This document shows positions 26,820 to 35,505 of a DNA stretch of 49,210 nt, in pieces (the stretch's first letter is position 1; each line of letters begins with the position of its first letter). Source of the stretch: CAZVGZ01 sp964627605 (GTDB taxonomy: Bacteria > Latescibacterota > MWCZ01 > CAZVGZ01); NCBI GenBank assembly GCA_964627605.1, contig CAZVGZ010000027.1, forward strand, positions 1 to 49,210, written 5' to 3'. The notes under the pieces are model-generated. The model searched no databases and was not told the DNA's origin. It saw nothing but the letters and a program-made list of their open reading frames with translations. The position numbers and the translations under genes were made by a program.

Positions 26820-27509
26820 ATGGAACTTACAGAACAGGCGCTAAAGCAGGTGCCGCTGTTCAGCGGGCTTAATGACCAAGACCTTGCGGCTTTGGCGCAG
26901 GTCACCGTCTCCAAAAGGTTTCCCAAAGAGAACCTGATCGTTTTGGCCGAAGACGAAGGCAACAGCCTTTTTGTCATCGTCACCGGCAGGGTCAAGGTCT
27001 CGATCACCAGCGAGGACGGCCGAGAGGTGATCTTTTCGCTGTTGAGTGACGGCGAGTGCTTTGGAGAGATGTCGCTGTTGGACGGGCAGCCCCGTTCCGC
27101 AACGGTCACCGCCGCTTCTGACACCGATGTGCTAATGCTGCGGCGACAGGATTTCTTGAGGCTGCTGGAACAGGTGCCTCAGATCGGCATCAAGCTTCTT
27201 TCAGTGTTTACTGGCCGACTGAGACGAGCTGACAGAAAAATCGAGAGTTTGGCGCTTCTGGACGTCCCTTCCAGAGTTGTCGTGACACTCCTTCGGCTCG
27301 CTGAGGACCAGGGCAAGCTCACTGATGGGGGGATCTTGGTGGAGAACCGGCCTACACATCAGGAGTTGGCAAACATGGTAGGCACGACTCGCGAGACGGT
27401 GTCCCGCGTGCTGAAGCGGCTTGAGCAGCAGGGGTTCATAGAGACAGTAGGCCGCCATCTAAAACTCTCGGAACTTGAAGCTCTTCGTGGTGAGTATAAC
27501 GCGCTGTGA
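26820..27509 (+). CDS. Crp/Fnr-family transcription regulator
   Basis: This 229-aa regulator has an N-terminal cyclic-nucleotide-binding-like beta roll (GNSLFVIVTGRVKV, GECFGEMSLLDGQPRSATVTA, with the phosphate-binding Arg-Ser), a long dimer helix, and a C-terminal winged helix whose recognition helix reads TTRETVSRVLKRL. The Arg-Glu-x-x-x-Arg set there matches CRP and FNR. It has no N-terminal cysteine cluster, so it is not an Fe-S oxygen sensor, and its ligand may be a cyclic nucleotide. ATG 26820 follows AGGGGA; the open frame back to 26670 overlaps the TPR gene and is not needed. It is followed by a sigma54-type activator. Confidence 0.93.
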   Translation: MELTEQALKQVPLFSGLNDQDLAALAQVTVSKRFPKENLIVLAEDEGNSLFVIVTGRVKVSITSEDGREVIFSLLSDGECFGEMSLLDGQPRSATVTAASDTDVLMLRRQDFLRLLEQVPQIGIKLLSVFTGRLRRADRKIESLALLDVPSRVVVTLLRLAEDQGKLTDGGILVENRPTHQELANMVGTTRETVSRVLKRLEQQGFIETVGRHLKLSELEALRGEYNAL

Positions 27510-27586
27510 AAGAACTAGCGAACGCGGCCATATCCTCAGACCTAACACCTGCGCTCGCCACAACGAGTTGGTAGCAAAAACCTGAA

Positions 27587-28858
27587 ATGAACGATAACAA
27601 CGCCAAACCAGTTTCCGCTTTGGGACAGACTCGACGCCGTCCAAAAGATTGGCGGCAGGTAGCCGCTGGGTGGTCCATGATAGGCACTTCAGAGGCTATC
27701 AGAGGGATCGTCGAGACAATCATTCAGATAGCCCCGACGCAGATCAACGTCCTGATAACCGGCGAAAGCGGATCGGGCAAGGAGGTGGTCGCGCGAGCGG
27801 TCCACAGCGAAAGCACCCGCAGCGAAGAACCGTTTTTCGCGCTGAACGTGAGCGCACTCAACGAGGGGATCCTCGAAAGCGAACTTTTTGGCCACGAAAA
27901 AGGTGCGTTTACCGACGCTGTGCATGAACGCGAAGGGCTGTTTGAAGCTGCTGGCGGCGGGACGGTTTTTCTTGACGAGATTGGCGACATCTCCAAACCG
28001 ACCCAGGTCAGGCTTCTAAGGGTTCTTGAAGAACGTGAATACACCCCTGTAGGTGGAAATACAGCGCGGACTACCGAGGCACGGGTGATCGCGGCGACCA
28101 ACCGCGATCTTGAGGAGGCGGTAGAGCACGATGAGTTCCGCGAGGATGTCTATTGGCGCCTGAAAGGGTTTGAGATTCACATCCCGCCATTGAGAGAGCG
28201 TAAAGAGGACATACCTCAACTGATTGACCATTTTGTCGAACAATTTTGCATCAGGCACAACCGTACAGTTCCCACTATAGACATGGCCGTCGCTGACGAG
28301 TTCGTGCGCTATGACTGGCCAGGCAACATCCGCGAACTCCGCAATGTAGTCGAGGGGATGCTCGCACTCTCGGATGGTGACATAGTAGGAGTCGATGCGT
28401 TGCCAGCTTCGTTCACCGGCAACGCCAACGCTCGAAACCGTCTGCCTGCCACACTTCCCCGTGACGGTGAGACCAGCGACTGGCGTCTGCTGTTTCGCGC
28501 ACTATTGGAGCTCAAAACCGAGGTCCAGGACTTGCGGGGCGAAGTGGCTCGCCTCTCAGAGGGCAGATGGGCTGGTTCGGCTCCAAGGGTTGAACGCGAG
28601 ACGTTCGATCATTTTGGGGTGCCTGTCGATGCCGAGATGGTGGAGTTGAGCCCCAACCCCCCGGATAGGGACGGCGTGGCCACCGATGGGTCTGAGAACC
28701 GGTACGGTGCACCATTCACAGTCAAAGAGATGGAGAGTCGGTTGATCCAACAGACACTCAAAGATGTTTCAGGCAATCGGCGCAAGGCCGCAGAGAGGCT
28801 GGGTATGGGAGAGCGAACGCTCTACCGGAAGTTAAAGGAATACGGACTTAGAGGTTAG
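27587..28858 (+). CDS. Sigma54-type AAA+ activator, no sensor domain, GAFTDA loop
   Basis: This 423-aa protein starts its AAA+ domain at about residue 32 (MIGTSEAIRGI), so it has no receiver, GAF or PAS domain. Walker A is TGESGSGKE, Walker B is GGTVFLDEIGDI, the sensor region carries AATNRDLEEAV and the arginine-finger region FREDVYWRLKGFEIHIPPLRER. The sigma54-contacting loop reads GAFTDA rather than GAFTGA. A coiled stretch (LELKTEVQDLRGEVARL) precedes a Fis-type helix-turn-helix (NRRKAAERLGMGERTLYRKLKEYGL). Without a sensor it may be controlled by its expression level, a partner or the adjoining Crp/Fnr protein. No rpoN is in the window. Confidence 0.92.
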   Translation: MNDNNAKPVSALGQTRRRPKDWRQVAAGWSMIGTSEAIRGIVETIIQIAPTQINVLITGESGSGKEVVARAVHSESTRSEEPFFALNVSALNEGILESELFGHEKGAFTDAVHEREGLFEAAGGGTVFLDEIGDISKPTQVRLLRVLEEREYTPVGGNTARTTEARVIAATNRDLEEAVEHDEFREDVYWRLKGFEIHIPPLRERKEDIPQLIDHFVEQFCIRHNRTVPTIDMAVADEFVRYDWPGNIRELRNVVEGMLALSDGDIVGVDALPASFTGNANARNRLPATLPRDGETSDWRLLFRALLELKTEVQDLRGEVARLSEGRWAGSAPRVERETFDHFGVPVDAEMVELSPNPPDRDGVATDGSENRYGAPFTVKEMESRLIQQTLKDVSGNRRKAAERLGMGERTLYRKLKEYGLRG

Positions 28859-28931
28859 AGCCACAGGCGGCCCCTTCGATTACCACCATCCTTTTTGTAC
28901 AAGAAACCGCCATCAACGATTGAGGCATAAT

Positions 28932-30002
28932 GTGGATATCGGCATAACAGGCCTGCCCTTAGTGGGCAAGACCACTCTTTTCAACGCGCTTACAGGCAGA
29001 TCGGCTCAAACCGGGGCCTACGCCTCCAAAGATGCCCACCGGGGATCGGTGGAGGTGCCTGAACCGCGCCTGGATGCTTTAGCGCAGATTTTCGATCCTG
29101 AAAAAATCACGCCAGCGGTTGTAAACTACACCGACGTTGCAGGCGTCACAAAAGGTGGAGCGAGCGATTCTAGAGCATCGCAATTGGCGGTGCTAAGAGG
29201 TGTTGATGCCCTGGTGCATGTGGTGAGGGGTTTTGAGAGCGATGTCGTCCCGGTTCCCGATGAGGGGTTGGACCCGATAAGGGACGTTGAAGATTTTGAC
29301 CTTGAGCTGATCCTTGCTGACCTGGAGATTGCCGAAAGACGGTTGGACAGGCTGAAAAAAGATTTGAGGGGCGGCGATCCTGAAGCTGAGATAGAGGCTT
29401 CAATTCTGGAAAAGTGCCGTCAGAGTCTAACCGCAGACGAACCGATACGTTCGCTGGAGATCTCTGACGATGAGCGGCTCAAGCTGCGCGGCTTCCAGTT
29501 CCTCACCGACAAACCGGTTGTGGTGGCTATTAATGTCGGCGAGGACCAGGCAGGGCAGCAGGTTACAGGTCAGTGGGCTGAGTTAGCCAAAAAACCCAAC
29601 ACGCAGGTCATAACCATCTGCGCGGAGTTGGAGATGGAGCTAGCCCAACTAGATGAAAACGACCGCGCGGTTTTTCAAGAGGATTTGGGAATAGAGGAGC
29701 TTGCACTCGGTACACTGATACGAAAATCCTATGAGCTTCTTGATCTGGTGGACTTTTTCACCGCAGGGCCTCAAGAGGTGAGGGCGTGGACACTTAGAAA
29801 AGGCTCGACCGCGCTTGATGCCGCAGGAAGCATCCACTCTGATCTGGAGCGTGGTTTTATCAGGGCTGAGACGGTCGCTTTCGATGAACTCGTGGAGTGC
29901 GAGTCGTTCGCTGGTGCCAGAGACAAGGGCGTTCTGAGGCTTGAGGGCAGAGCTTACGTGGTCAAAGACGGCGATGTGTTGACGATCCGTTTCAACGTCT
30001 GA
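28932..30002 (+). CDS. YchF/Obg-type ribosome-binding ATPase
   Basis: About 356 aa. The G domain begins at the first residues (DIGITGLPLVGKTTLFNALTG), which matches the position in YchF, so GTG 28932 is preferred over TTG 28920; GAGG lies 6 bases upstream. G3 is DVAG. VVAINVGED replaces the NKxD motif as in YchF proteins, which prefer ATP. A coiled insertion (LILADLEIAERRLDRLKKDL) and a C-terminal TGS-like domain (FFTAGPQEVRAWTLRKGSTALDAAG ...) complete the order. Family length is about 363. The P-loop has Leu-Val where GLPNVGKS is usual, and switch II lacks the usual GEGLGN, so this may be a divergent or secondary copy. Confidence 0.85.
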   Translation: MDIGITGLPLVGKTTLFNALTGRSAQTGAYASKDAHRGSVEVPEPRLDALAQIFDPEKITPAVVNYTDVAGVTKGGASDSRASQLAVLRGVDALVHVVRGFESDVVPVPDEGLDPIRDVEDFDLELILADLEIAERRLDRLKKDLRGGDPEAEIEASILEKCRQSLTADEPIRSLEISDDERLKLRGFQFLTDKPVVVAINVGEDQAGQQVTGQWAELAKKPNTQVITICAELEMELAQLDENDRAVFQEDLGIEELALGTLIRKSYELLDLVDFFTAGPQEVRAWTLRKGSTALDAAGSIHSDLERGFIRAETVAFDELVECESFAGARDKGVLRLEGRAYVVKDGDVLTIRFNV

Positions 30003-30103
30003 TCTCCACACTCGGAGGCAGGCGGCACCGGTCAATATGAACCAAGTTGATCCATAAGTCCAGCGATGGTAAACCAGATGGACACTCAGATAGGCCTCGT
30101 TTA

Positions 30104-31114
30104 GTGGCGCGCCTGATCGCATCCAGATTGGCTGCAATGCTACCCATCTGGGTCGGCGTTTCGGTCATTACTTTCGCCATGATAAAGCTCGTACCAGGCG
30201 ATCCTGCTCAGATAATGTTAGGTGAGCGTGCCAGCCCTGCGGCGTTGGCGCGGATCCGCTCCGAGCTTGGATTGGACCGCTCCTGGCCCGTGCAAATGTG
30301 GCGCTACTACGTCGGGCTTTCAAGAGGCGATCTCGGACGATCGGTAGTGACTCATGAACCTGTGGTGACCGAGTTGGCGTCACGGTTGCCAGCGACAGCC
30401 GAGTTGGCGATCGCTGCGATGTTTATTGCGGTCCTTGTCGGCATCCCCGCTGGCGTCTTGGCGTCGGCCCGTCGAGGTACCGCAGCGGATCACGGGACGA
30501 TGGCCGCATCGACGGTCGGTGTCAGCATCCCGATTTTCTGCCTTGGACTCACCCTCACATATCTGGTCGCGTACCGATTGGGATGGTTGCCATCGGAAGG
30601 GCGCCAGAATGTCATCGCGGCGCTGGGCTACGAACCTCTGACCGGCTTTGTGCTGCTGGATTCGGTAATCAGGGTGCAACCAGCACTGCTGTGGGATGGC
30701 ATTAAACACCTTATTCTTCCGGCGCTGACGTTAGCGACCATCCCCACGGCCATCATCGCACGGATAACGCGGGCTGGCATGGCTGACGTCCTTTCCAGGG
30801 ACTACGTCGTGGCGGCCAGGGCCAGAGGCCTACCTGAGTGGAGGGTAGTTGGTCTCCATGCGCTCCGAAACGGCGTTCTGGCGACAACAGCGGCAGTTGG
30901 CGTTCAGTTCGGATCACTGTTGGGCGGTGCGGTGATTACTGAATCGATTTTCGCATGGCCGGGCCTCGGAAGATGGCTTTGGCACGCTGTTGAGGCCAGG
31001 GACTTTCCAGCAGTTCAGGGCGGTGTGCTTCTGGTGGCGACGATATATATGGCCGTAAACCTCGTCGTGGATGTGGTGCAAGGCTTTGTCGACCCACGGG
31101 TGCGCCAGGCGTGA
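30104..31114 (+). CDS. Peptide/nickel-type ABC permease, DppB-like
   Basis: Inner-membrane permease of about 336 aa with six helices and the BPD_transp_1 fold. The N-terminus (LIASRLAAMLPIWVGVSVITFAMIKLVPGDPA) matches DppB/OppB, and the EAA loop reads YVVAARARGLPEWRVVGLHALRN. GTG 30104 gives the usual N-terminal distance; the frame is open to TTG 30047. The stop overlaps the next permease start (GTGA). Substrates of the family are oligopeptides, nickel or opines. No binding protein or ATPase gene is beside it, so the complete transporter must draw on genes elsewhere. Confidence 0.9.
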   Translation: MARLIASRLAAMLPIWVGVSVITFAMIKLVPGDPAQIMLGERASPAALARIRSELGLDRSWPVQMWRYYVGLSRGDLGRSVVTHEPVVTELASRLPATAELAIAAMFIAVLVGIPAGVLASARRGTAADHGTMAASTVGVSIPIFCLGLTLTYLVAYRLGWLPSEGRQNVIAALGYEPLTGFVLLDSVIRVQPALLWDGIKHLILPALTLATIPTAIIARITRAGMADVLSRDYVVAARARGLPEWRVVGLHALRNGVLATTAAVGVQFGSLLGGAVITESIFAWPGLGRWLWHAVEARDFPAVQGGVLLVATIYMAVNLVVDVVQGFVDPRVRQA

Positions 31115-31995
31115 TCGCACGGTTAAAGAGAGTCGCGAAAGAGATGGATTTCGGTCCACGGCTTGGTGGTATCATGCTGGTCGCTCTGGCTGTTTTCTCG
31201 TTCGTGGGGCCAGCCCTAAGGCCTTATACACCCGAAGCCACACAGTTGACTCCAGGGGTTACGGCACCTTCGGCCAGACATTGGGCGGGAACTGACGACC
31301 TGGGCCGCGATGTTTTTGTGAGGGTGGCGACAGGGGGTAGGTACTCGTTGAGTGTTGGGCTCATCGCCGTGGCGATCGGGGTTGGAATAGGAGTGCCGTT
31401 AGGGATGTTGGCGGGGATGTGGGGTGGGCGGGTGGACGCGGTCATAATGCGAGCGATAGATCTTGCGATGGCGTTCCCCAGCCTTCTGTTGGCGCTTGTA
31501 GTTGTCGCTGTCTTGGGGCCCTCACTGGCCAACGCGATGATCGCAGTTGGGCTGACATCGATACCCCAGTATGCCAGGTTGGTGAGAGGGGTGGCGGCTT
31601 CCACGGCCAAACTGGCCTACGTGGACGCGATGCGGGTTTTGGGTGCTGGACCGGTGAGGATTCTCTTTTTTGGCGTCGGACCAGCTTGCGCTGGAGCTGT
31701 GGTGGTCCAGGCGACGTTAGGGCTGGGAACGGCGATACTGGATGCGGCAGGGCTGAGTTTTTTGGGACTGGGGGCCCAACCGCCTACACCAGAGTGGGGA
31801 GCGATGCTTTCAAGTGGCAAGGATGTGATGCTCGCAGCCCCATGGATCGCCGCCGCTCCAGGGCTAGCCGTGACTTGTGCGGTACTTTCTTGTAACTTAT
31901 TGGGGGATGGTCTCAGGGATCTGCTTGATCCTGGACGGACCGCGATGAAGTCGATTGAGCTGAGGCAAGAGGGTTTATGCCAGCGACCGGCATAG
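31111..31995 (+). CDS. Peptide/nickel-type ABC permease, DppC-like
   Basis: This 294-aa second permease subunit has the OppC-type N-terminal element ending in HWAGTDDLGRDVFVRVATGGRYSL and the EAA loop YVDAMRVLGAGPVRILFFGVGP, then the conserved LSFLGLGAQPPTPEWG segment near the last helices. It starts at GTG 31111, overlapping the DppB-like stop by 4 bases. Its own C-terminus overlaps the start of the TPR lipoprotein gene by 19 bases. The tight packing suggests one transcript for all three. Confidence 0.92.
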   Translation: MIARLKRVAKEMDFGPRLGGIMLVALAVFSFVGPALRPYTPEATQLTPGVTAPSARHWAGTDDLGRDVFVRVATGGRYSLSVGLIAVAIGVGIGVPLGMLAGMWGGRVDAVIMRAIDLAMAFPSLLLALVVVAVLGPSLANAMIAVGLTSIPQYARLVRGVAASTAKLAYVDAMRVLGAGPVRILFFGVGPACAGAVVVQATLGLGTAILDAAGLSFLGLGAQPPTPEWGAMLSSGKDVMLAAPWIAAAPGLAVTCAVLSCNLLGDGLRDLLDPGRTAMKSIELRQEGLCQRPA

Positions 31996-33710
31996 AGAAA
32001 AGACGCAAACGGTTGTGGAGAGTGTTTCCCGCTGTCGCCGCCGCACTTATTGGTTGCGGTGGTGTAGGTCCAACGCCCGTTGTTTCTGGAGGGTTGCCGC
32101 CAGAGAAGAAAGCTGACCCTACGGCGGTACACCACCTTTTGGCGGCGAAAAGGGCCGAACGCGTTGGGGCATTTGGCAGAGCAGTGGCTGAATGGCAAGC
32201 CGCGATTGATGCCGACAGTTCGTCGCCCTACCTCCACCTCTCACTCGCTGGCGCATACCGGCACCTGGGCCAACTCAGCCCCGCTGAATCCCAAGCGCTG
32301 ATAGCCGCCCGGCAGGACTCCACCAACGAAGAAGTCCACACTTTTCTCGCCGCTCTGTACCGCCAAAAATCGGATTTCCCCAACGCTATCGCGCATCTGG
32401 AGCGTGTTGTCGCGTTAGGTGGGGATGAGGAGACGGCGTGGCGCCTTGTTCATCTATACACCGGCATGGGACGCATTGACGATGCCGAACGGGTCGTCGT
32501 TGATATGGCTGCGGTGGCAAGTGGTTCGTGGCAGGCGCAATCTCAGTGGGTTAGGGTGGCAACAAGGGTTGGCCTGAATGGTGCTGCTGAGAAGATATTG
32601 CGGGACAACACCGCCGAGTTTCCTCAGAGGGAGGAGGCTTGGGTCCAGCTCGGAGGGCTGCTGAGCGAAAATGAGCGTGTCGATGATGCTGAGGACGCGT
32701 TTAGGGATGGGCTGATACACCTTCCAGAAAGCGACGAAATTTCACGAAGACTTGGGTGGTTGCTTCTGTCACAAGAGCGTTGGGATGAGGCGATAGCTCT
32801 GGTGACCGACCAAACCGTCGAAAACGGAGAGGACGTCCGCGAGAGGTTGGCGTGGATTGAGGTCCTGCTACAGAAAGGTCAACCTGATCTAGCGGCCAGT
32901 GAGGCACGTCGTTTTCTCGAGCTGCGCCCCAACGAGATCGGTGCTTTAGTGCAGTTAGGACAGGCGCTAGTCGCGTTGGACAAGATCGACGAGTCGCTTG
33001 TCGTGCTGATGCGTGTCGCCGAAATCAGTGAGGACTACAGGGTTTGGAAGTCGCTTTCGATGAGGCTGGCGCATGACGAGAAATACATCGAAGCTGAGAT
33101 GGCTTTGAGACGAGCACTTATCCAGCATCCCGCTCATCCGGTGCTCAGCTCGCTTTTGGCGGCGACCCTACAAAGGCAGGAACGCTACGATGAAGCTGTA
33201 GGGGTGTACGGCGTGCTGTTAGCACAAGACCCCGACAACAAGATGGTTCAGTTTGGAATGGCCTCGGCGTTGGAGCAGTCAGGCAAGTTCGACGTGGCGG
33301 TCAGGATGTTCCAGAACCTGTTGCACAGCTCCCCTGACGACGCTCGGGTGCTCAACTACCTGGGATATATGTGGGCAGACCACGGAGTCCGACTCGAAGA
33401 TGCCCACAAGCTGATTCGAAAGGCGTTGGCACAGGAGCCAGAAAACGGCGCGTATCTCGACAGTATGGGTTGGGTGCTCTACCGAATGGGCCAATTCAAA
33501 GATGCCGAACCATATTTGGCGAGGGCTATCGAACGTGAGGGAAACCACCCGGTTCTCTTGGATCACATGGGCGATCTCTTAAAGGCGCAGGGCCGCCGCG
33601 AGGAAGCAAAGGACTACTGGGAGCGGTCACTTCTGTTAGATCCTGAAAACGCAGCGATCCAACAGAAGCTGGACACCTTCACCGCCAACTCTCCTGATCA
33701 GACACACTGA
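31977..33710 (+). CDS. TPR-repeat lipoprotein
   Basis: The 577-aa product has an Arg/Lys-rich n-region, a short hydrophobic stretch and a lipobox (AALIGC), so it is probably lipid-anchored at about Cys27. The mature part is mostly tandem TPR units; repeated A-x-x-x-x-(L/Y)-x-x-A helix pairs are visible from about residue 55 to 570, with strong units near the end (NGAYLDSMGWVLYRMGQ, HPVLLDHMGDLLKAQGR). Such proteins often scaffold envelope or biosynthetic complexes. It overlaps the DppC-like gene, which implies coupling. It resembles YfgC/BepA- or PilF-type TPR lipoproteins only in design. Confidence 0.85.
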   Translation: MPATGIEKRRKRLWRVFPAVAAALIGCGGVGPTPVVSGGLPPEKKADPTAVHHLLAAKRAERVGAFGRAVAEWQAAIDADSSSPYLHLSLAGAYRHLGQLSPAESQALIAARQDSTNEEVHTFLAALYRQKSDFPNAIAHLERVVALGGDEETAWRLVHLYTGMGRIDDAERVVVDMAAVASGSWQAQSQWVRVATRVGLNGAAEKILRDNTAEFPQREEAWVQLGGLLSENERVDDAEDAFRDGLIHLPESDEISRRLGWLLLSQERWDEAIALVTDQTVENGEDVRERLAWIEVLLQKGQPDLAASEARRFLELRPNEIGALVQLGQALVALDKIDESLVVLMRVAEISEDYRVWKSLSMRLAHDEKYIEAEMALRRALIQHPAHPVLSSLLAATLQRQERYDEAVGVYGVLLAQDPDNKMVQFGMASALEQSGKFDVAVRMFQNLLHSSPDDARVLNYLGYMWADHGVRLEDAHKLIRKALAQEPENGAYLDSMGWVLYRMGQFKDAEPYLARAIEREGNHPVLLDHMGDLLKAQGRREEAKDYWERSLLLDPENAAIQQKLDTFTANSPDQTH

Positions 33711-33730
33711 TTTCCCACCTCCCAATCTCT

Positions 33731-33765
33731 GTTGAATCAACTCTCTAACACATCAATAGATTGAT
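33731..33765. promoter_or_regulatory. Two palindromes upstream of the GH172-like gene
   Basis: GTTGAATCAAC (33731-33741) and ATCAATAGATTGAT (33752-33765) are perfect dyads 10 bases apart in the short gap before the next gene. Both contain ATCAA/TTGAT-like half-sites. They are plausible operator positions; the regulator is unknown. Confidence 0.35.
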
Positions 33766-33809
33766 CTGCATCCCAGAATAGGGGCGAATGTACAAAAAAG
33801 GAGCGAATG

Positions 33810-34895
33810 ATGGACAGCGGGCTTACGTCAATGGGCGAGCTAATAAAACTCAAGTCAGGAGTCAGGTCGCGGCGCTTTTCGTCCTACGACGCCACCGGCG
33901 GAAACGCTGACCGGTGGCCCATCAAGGCTGGAGAAACACTAACCCTCGGCGAGATCGACGGTGCGGGATGCGTTCGGCACATCTGGATAACCACGAGCGA
34001 GGCCGACAACAACCTGAGGCGACTCATTCTAAGAATGTACTGGGACGGCGAAGAGACCCCGTCAGTGGAGTGTCCGATTGGCGATTTTTTTGGATTGGGG
34101 CACGCCAAACCGACCTACTATCAGTCGATGCCGCTTCAGGCGTTCTGGCTGGGCATGAACTGCTGGTTCTCCATGCCCTTCTCCAGCGGCGCAAATTTCA
34201 CCATCACCAACGATTCAGATGGCGACAGCTTTCTCTATTTCTACATTGATTACCAGGAGTGGGCTGAACCCCAGGACGACATCGCCCTGTTCCACGCCAA
34301 CTGGCGTCGTGAAACTGTAAAAGATCCAAAAGAGAAAATTGGGGAAAATTTCGATGGCAGACACGACAAACTGAATACGACCGGCGACAACAACTATGTC
34401 CTCTTGGACGCCCAAGGCAAAGGTCACTACGTCGGATGTTTTTTGCACCTCGATACCAATGAGACCGGTTGGTGGGGCGAGGGCGACGACATGTTTTTCG
34501 TAGATGGCGAGACGTGGCCGCCAAACATGCACGGGACAGGGACTGAAGACTATTTCTGCGGTGCGTGGAACTATGCTCAGCTAATGCAGCCTTTCTGCAC
34601 GCCTTACTACGGCTATTCGTTCAAAGGCAACGCCGACTACACTGGCAAACACTCACAATATCGGTTTCATATCGAAGACCCGGTCTACTTCGAGAAATCT
34701 CTGCTGTTTTCAATCGAACATGGCCATGCAAACGACAAACAGGGCGACTGGTCCAGCACGGCCTACTGGTATCAGGTTGGTCGCACTACACCGCTGCCTG
34801 GGATGGGAACGTTCGAGGACCGCACTCCGTACGCCTTCGGCGGCATTGAAAGGGCACCAGGCAAGGATCGGGCTGCATTGCCGTACCAGACTTAG
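33810..34895 (+). CDS. DUF2961 protein, GH172-like
   Basis: This 361-aa protein has the DUF2961 fold: GAGCVRHIWITTSEAD near the N-terminus, LRMYWDGEETPSVECPIGDFFG with the acidic residues used for catalysis in the family, SMPF, and the C-terminal MHGTGTEDYFCGAWNY block. Established knowledge: characterised GH172 enzymes include a difructose dianhydride I-forming alpha-fructofuranosidase and D-arabinofuranosidases, so a furanoside substrate is likely. No signal peptide is present. Two ATGs are adjacent (33807 and 33810); AAGGAG spacing favours 33810. It stands alone between a TPR gene and a terminator. Confidence 0.88.
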   Translation: MDSGLTSMGELIKLKSGVRSRRFSSYDATGGNADRWPIKAGETLTLGEIDGAGCVRHIWITTSEADNNLRRLILRMYWDGEETPSVECPIGDFFGLGHAKPTYYQSMPLQAFWLGMNCWFSMPFSSGANFTITNDSDGDSFLYFYIDYQEWAEPQDDIALFHANWRRETVKDPKEKIGENFDGRHDKLNTTGDNNYVLLDAQGKGHYVGCFLHLDTNETGWWGEGDDMFFVDGETWPPNMHGTGTEDYFCGAWNYAQLMQPFCTPYYGYSFKGNADYTGKHSQYRFHIEDPVYFEKSLLFSIEHGHANDKQGDWSSTAYWYQVGRTTPLPGMGTFEDRTPYAFGGIERAPGKDRAALPYQT

Positions 34896-34926
34896 GTCAT
34901 GTCAGTCGGCGCGTATTAACAAGAAT

Positions 34927-34966
34927 TCCCCGGATTGCGCTAGATCGATCCGGGGAGTCTGTTTTT
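34927..34966 (+). terminator. Rho-independent terminator after the GH172-like gene
   Basis: TCCCCGGAT (34927-34935) and ATCCGGGGA (34948-34956) form a perfect 9-bp stem with a 12-base loop, followed after five bases by a T5 run at 34962-34966. It lies 32 bases after the stop codon. Confidence 0.78.
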
Positions 34967-34987
34967 GGCGGGACAGCGTCGCAACTA

Positions 34988-35470
34988 AGCGCTCGGTTTG
35001 ACCGCTTCGATGAATTCGTTCATTCGGCGCGGCGGGATGCCTATCTCGTGGGCGTGCGTGGCTAGCCCGCCATCCTCCGGGGGCACGTCGTAAGGCTCGT
35101 CAGTCTCGCACGATTCAATCTGAAACCCGGTCTGCTCCAACAGTTCACGTCAACTGCCACGCAGGACGTACGACCATTTCTCCATAAACGACGCTGGCGC
35201 ACCGTCGAACACCGTCGTGTCGAAGACGTGGTTTGTGCTGAAAATGCGCCCGCCAGGAACTAGCGCCTCAAATCCCGCCCTGAATCCGGCCTCAGGGTCC
35301 GGTGTATTCTCGTATCCCGCCATATCGGAGATAACCTGCACGGTCTCAGGCCGCAGGACGCGCTTGGTGGCGTCGAACACGACGTACTGAGTATTGGCAC
35401 CCACTCCCTCCTTTATCGGCTGCTCTCGCTGCAGCTGGAGCAGCCTTGCCGACACATCGTTCACTTGCAC
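34988..35470 (-). pseudogene. SAM methyltransferase remnant with in-frame TGA
   Basis: From GTG 35470 the frame reads like the second half of a class I methyltransferase: SARLLQL, YVVFDATK, VQVISDMAGYEN (motif IV-like) and EALVPGGRIFST (motif VI/beta6 entry). It is stopped by TGA at about 35150, and the same frame runs on through RELLEQTGFQIESC, the usual motif that ends these folds, to TAG at about 34988. The SAM-binding motif I is absent because upstream sequence belongs to the thrS leader. So the gene lacks its 5' part and carries a nonsense codon, which could have arisen from CGA. Confidence 0.7.
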
Positions 35471-35505
35471 GCAATCGGCTGTCCATGGTATCTTTTAGGG
35501 TCTGT

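Noticed and set aside
15203..35470. Possible reading of TGA as an amino acid (recoding or selenocysteine)
   Set aside because: TGA ends many intact genes here, such as lpdA and thrS; the interrupted genes also carry frameshifts, a TAA or truncations, so ordinary pseudogene decay explains them better.
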